In this document: positions 22,078 through 24,687 of the stretch, piece by piece
Layout of the letters: each line of letters opens with the position of its first letter
Numbering within the stretch: position 1 is the first letter of the stretch
NCBI GenBank assembly: GCA_964350605.1
Contig: CAYGKP010000009.1
Coordinates: forward strand, 1 to 24,687
Length of the DNA stretch: 24,687 nucleotides
From: CAYGKP01 sp964350605
Lineage (GTDB): Bacteria; Bacteroidota; Bacteroidia; Cytophagales; JAAEPT01
Direction: 5' to 3'
Made by a program: the position numbers and the translations under genes
Notes under the pieces: generated by a model
Database searches by the model: none
The model's input: only the letters and a program-made list of their open reading frames with translations
Told to the model about the DNA's origin: nothing

Positions 22078-22794
22078 ATGTCCCTGCGCCACCTTCCGCT
22101 CCTGCTCGTTCTACTTAGCTCGCCCATGTGTCTACTGGCCCAAATGGGCGAAGAACCCCACCTGGGCGAACGGCGCGACTCCGCCCAGCGAAAACTGGCC
22201 GTCACCATCGATGTGGGCGTGATCGGCTGGCGCACCACGCCCGACCTTTTGGAACTCAGACCCGTCAGCTCAATTGGGGTCAATACGCAACTTCACCGTA
22301 CGTTTTCACTGGTCGAGGACCGTTTTGAATTCTGGACTGGATTGGGCTTGGGACTTGAGAGCTACAAGTTTCAAGAGGACCTGATTCTCACCCCCGGCGG
22401 CGACTCGCTTCAAGCGCAGAGAGACCCTCGCCTACCTTCCGATTCGATTGACTACCGAAAGTCCAAGCTCTCGGTCACCTACGTTGAGTTGCCGCTGAGT
22501 ATGCACTACATCGGCAAAAGTCGACTGCGGCCCTTCCGTGTTTCATTGGAAGTAAAACCGGGCTTACTCATCTCGCAGACAGCGAAGCGAAAGCTGGAAG
22601 TCAACAACGAGATCGTCAAAGAGAAGACCAAAGGCGATTTCCATGTCCTCCCTTTTCGACTGACCACCGGTCTGCGCGTGGGATGGGGGAGCACGACACT
22701 CTACGGGAGTTACAGCCTCACCCCCTTTTTCCAGCCCGACGAAGGGCCCGTGATGAACACCTGGATGCTGGGTGTTTCCTTATTGGTAGACTGA
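22078..22794 (+). CDS. PorT-like outer-membrane beta-barrel protein (second copy type)
   Basis: A 238-residue predicted outer-membrane protein. Signal peptide MSLRHLPLLLVLLSSPMCLLAQ, then barrel-like strands: LAVTIDVGVIGWR, FEFWTGLGLGLESYKF, LSVTYVELPLSMHYIG, RPFRVSLEVKPGLLIS, VLPFRLTTGLRVGWGSTTLYGSYSLTPFF and TWMLGVSLLVD. The VELPLSMHY strand corresponds to the LEIPLLIRY strand of the barrel at 14226, so both belong to the same broad PorT/OMP_b-brl_2 group, but the proteins are otherwise different. The frame is open upstream through the tRNA; the ATG at 22078 with its signal peptide is the real start. It ends five bases from the convergent PAP2-like gene. Function unknown. Confidence 0.82.
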   Translation: MSLRHLPLLLVLLSSPMCLLAQMGEEPHLGERRDSAQRKLAVTIDVGVIGWRTTPDLLELRPVSSIGVNTQLHRTFSLVEDRFEFWTGLGLGLESYKFQEDLILTPGGDSLQAQRDPRLPSDSIDYRKSKLSVTYVELPLSMHYIGKSRLRPFRVSLEVKPGLLISQTAKRKLEVNNEIVKEKTKGDFHVLPFRLTTGLRVGWGSTTLYGSYSLTPFFQPDEGPVMNTWMLGVSLLVD

Positions 22795-22799
22795 CCAGC

Positions 22800-23447
22800 C
22801 TAGGGAAGTAAAATCATGGCCGGCGGAAAGCTGAGGACCAGGCCAAGGCCAAACCCAGCATAGACCTGAGCGGGTGAGTGGGCGTTCAGGTAAAGGCGGG
22901 CGGTCATGAGCAGGCCACCAAAAATCAGTGCGGCGACCAATAAATCGGTTAACATCGGATCGCTGAACCGGTAGGCGTAGGCCGACATCAGGCCGATCAG
23001 GCCCGCCACGCCCACGCTGTGCGCGCTAATTTTCCACCAAAAGCTAATGGCCGCGACTGCGAAGACGCTGATGGTAATCAGCAGCATCAGGGTGGTTAGC
23101 ATCGTGCCCAGTTGCAATTGCTTGCCGAGCACGTAGGTGAACAAGGTGTAAATCCCGCCCGTGAAGAGCAGCGGAATGGGGCGATCCTTGCGCCGTCGCG
23201 CGTAGACGCTGGAAATCACCCCCATTTTGTAGAACCAGTAAATGGCCAAGGCGGGCACAAAGTAGGTGACCAGGAAAACGAATAGCCACAGGAACGCCTT
23301 GGTGGTCGGGCTCAAGTTGACAATCACCAAGGGCGAGACGTAGATGATCACCGCGAACAGGATGCTCGGCATCATCAAGGGATGCAGCACAATCGACAGC
23401 CCCTGTGCGCAGTGGTACACCCAATCCTTCTTACGGCCCGTCTTCAT
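22800..23447 (-). CDS. PAP2-like integral membrane protein
   Basis: A 215-residue protein with about six hydrophobic segments (e.g. LSIVLHPLMMPSILFAVIIYV, FLWLFVFLVTYFVPALAIYWF, LLITISVFAVAAISFWW, LLVAALIFGGLLMTARLYL). Degenerate phosphatase motifs are visible in order: RRKDRP, then SAHSVG (for PSGH), then RLYLNAHSPAQ (R-x5-H-x3-Q, with Q for the usual D). The nucleophile-type His is kept but the pattern is atypical, so activity on phosphatidate or undecaprenyl pyrophosphate is uncertain. The ATG at 23447 overlaps the rpoN stop by one base (TGATG), so it is translated in the rpoN operon; a GTG one codon upstream is also possible. Confidence 0.75.
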   Translation of the reverse strand: MKTGRKKDWVYHCAQGLSIVLHPLMMPSILFAVIIYVSPLVIVNLSPTTKAFLWLFVFLVTYFVPALAIYWFYKMGVISSVYARRRKDRPIPLLFTGGIYTLFTYVLGKQLQLGTMLTTLMLLITISVFAVAAISFWWKISAHSVGVAGLIGLMSAYAYRFSDPMLTDLLVAALIFGGLLMTARLYLNAHSPAQVYAGFGLGLVLSFPPAMILLP

Positions 23448-24687
23448 CACAATTCTTTGCGCAGGCGGGCGACGGGAATGCCCAATTGCTCGCGGTATTT
23501 GGCGACCGTCCGGCGGGCGATGGTATACCCCTTGTCGTTAAGCAACTTTTCCAGCTTTTCATCCGAGAGAGGTTTGCGCTTGTCTTCCTCCTCGATGAAC
23601 CGCTTGAGAAACGCCTTCACCTCTCTGGAACTGACGTCCTCGCCGCTTTCGGTCGCAATCGACTCGGAGAAGAAATACTTGAGCGGGAAGATGCCGAACT
23701 CGGTTTGCACCGCTTTGCTGTTCGCCACCCGCGAGATGGTTGAGATGTCCATGCCAATGCGCTCGGCGATGTCCTTGAGGATCATGGGCCGAAGGTTGGT
23801 CTCGTCGCCTTCCAGGAAGAACTCGTGTTGGTAATCGACAATCGCTTGCATGGTGCGCAGCAAGGTCTGCTGGCGCTGGCGAATCGCATCGATGAACCAC
23901 CGGGCCGAATCGAGTTTTTGCTTGACGAACTGGGCGGCTTCCTTCACCTTTTTGTCCGACTTATCGGACTTATCATAGGTGTCGAGCATTTCGCGATAGT
24001 CCCGCGAGATGCGGAGTTCCGGCGCGTTGCGCGAGTTGAGGGCCAGTTCCAAGTCTCCGTTGCGGTTGACCAGAATGAAGTCCGGCGTGATTACCTGAGC
24101 GCGTCCACCACTGCCTTCGGCCCCACCGGGTTTGGGGTTCAGTTTGGTGATCAGGTGGACTGCGTCGCGAAGCTGGTCTTCGTCCAGGTCCAGTTTCTTT
24201 TGAATTTTCTCGTAGTGCTTGCGGGTGAACTCGTCAAAGCATTCCTCAATGATCTTTTGCGCATGCTCCACCGATTCAGTTCGATCGACGCGGCGCTCGA
24301 GTTGGAGCAATAAACATTCCTGCAAGTCGCGCGCGCCGACACCCGGCGGGTCAAAGCCATGCACCTTATGAAGAATGGCCTCCACTTCATCCACGTCAGT
24401 TTCGAAGCCTTGCGAGAAGGCCAGGTCGTTGACAATTGACGACAACTCGCGGCGCAAATAACCGTCTGCATCAATCGAGCCCACGATCTGTGAGGCGATG
24501 ATCTGCTGACGTTCGTCGAGGCGCAAGTAGCCCACTTGGTCTTGCAGCGCATCCGACAGGGTCGCCCCCATAGCAATGGGCAACTCCTTGTCTTCGGCGT
24601 TGGGGTCGGCCGCGTCACCCGACATTTTGTAACCGCCGTAATCGTCGTCGAGGTAGTCCTCGAGGTTCGAATCGTCCTCGCCGGCAG
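23447..24687 (-). CDS. rpoN: RNA polymerase sigma-54 factor, 3' part (5' end outside window)
   Basis: Directs RNA polymerase to -24/-12 promoters and needs an AAA+ activator to open them. The frame runs from the window end to the stop at 23447. The visible 413 codons begin in an acidic linker (EDDSNLEDYLDDDYGGYK), then the core-binding region (LGYLRLDERQQIIASQIVGSIDADGYLRRELSSIVNDLAF), the central region with HGFDPPGVGARDLQECLLLQL, a helix-turn-helix region (DISTISRVANSKAVQTEFG) and the RpoN box ARRTVAKYREQLGIP near the C-terminus. The ATG at 24625 is internal; only the Gln-rich region I and part of the linker are missing. No activator is in the window. Confidence 0.96.
   Translation of the reverse strand, partial: AGEDDSNLEDYLDDDYGGYKMSGDAADPNAEDKELPIAMGATLSDALQDQVGYLRLDERQQIIASQIVGSIDADGYLRRELSSIVNDLAFSQGFETDVDEVEAILHKVHGFDPPGVGARDLQECLLLQLERRVDRTESVEHAQKIIEECFDEFTRKHYEKIQKKLDLDEDQLRDAVHLITKLNPKPGGAEGSGGRAQVITPDFILVNRNGDLELALNSRNAPELRISRDYREMLDTYDKSDKSDKKVKEAAQFVKQKLDSARWFIDAIRQRQQTLLRTMQAIVDYQHEFFLEGDETNLRPMILKDIAERIGMDISTISRVANSKAVQTEFGIFPLKYFFSESIATESGEDVSSREVKAFLKRFIEEEDKRKPLSDEKLEKLLNDKGYTIARRTVAKYREQLGIPVARLRKEL

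Noticed and set aside
1..24687. CRISPR arrays, insertion sequences, prophage or integrative element borders
   Set aside because: No regularly spaced repeats, transposase or integrase motifs, or direct repeats flanking the tRNA were seen.

Overview
The window is a GC-rich chromosomal segment from a member of the Bacteroidota, probably a draft scaffold or a metagenome bin because ten N bases interrupt ftsH. Evidence for the phylum: a C-terminal type IX secretion (T9SS) sorting domain, PorT-like outer-membrane barrels, a PD40/OmpA-family protein, the Bacteroidota forms of LpxH, RsfS, RpoN and an ECF sigma factor, and promoter -7 boxes of the TAnnTTTG type (TACCTTTG, TACATTTG) instead of E. coli-like -10 boxes. 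The gene content would fit a Saprospiria/Lewinella-like lineage, but that is a guess. There is no CRISPR array, insertion sequence, prophage or rRNA.

Layout. 1-1140: 3' end of pyrH, then frr and a terminator (+). 1151-2947: an operon on the minus strand, ECF sigma factor -> gmk -> nadD, with overlapping or closely spaced genes. 3029-4896: divergent pair of glycosyltransferases (GT2, GT4), then a bidirectional terminator. 4951-7178: birA and ahcY (-). 7207-12058: probable five-gene operon (+), rsfS, ftsH, lpxH, a secreted propeller-like protein and a membrane-anchored zincin-like protein. 12039-19743: a cell-envelope block, with a PD40/CRD/OmpA protein (-), a PorT-like barrel coupled to a lipoprotein (+), and the DUF1501/DUF1800 pair (-), where the DUF1501 protein carries both a Tat signal and a T9SS sorting domain. 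20073-24687: a tandem universal stress protein (+), an orphan OmpR-type response regulator (-), tRNA-Arg(ACG) (-), a second PorT-like barrel (+), and rpoN -> PAP2-like membrane protein (-).

How the genes relate. Much of the window is housekeeping: UMP and GMP synthesis, NAD synthesis, ribosome recycling and silencing, S-adenosylhomocysteine recycling, biotin attachment. The rest is largely envelope biology: lipid A synthesis (LpxH), glycosyl transfer, FtsH proteolysis, and surface or outer-membrane proteins. The least understood part is 11225-19743: a zincin of no recognised family, an OmpA protein with a discoidin-like N-terminus, a barrel/lipoprotein pair and the DUF1501/DUF1800 pair. These are the best candidates for undescribed biology, although nothing in the sequence proves they form one system.
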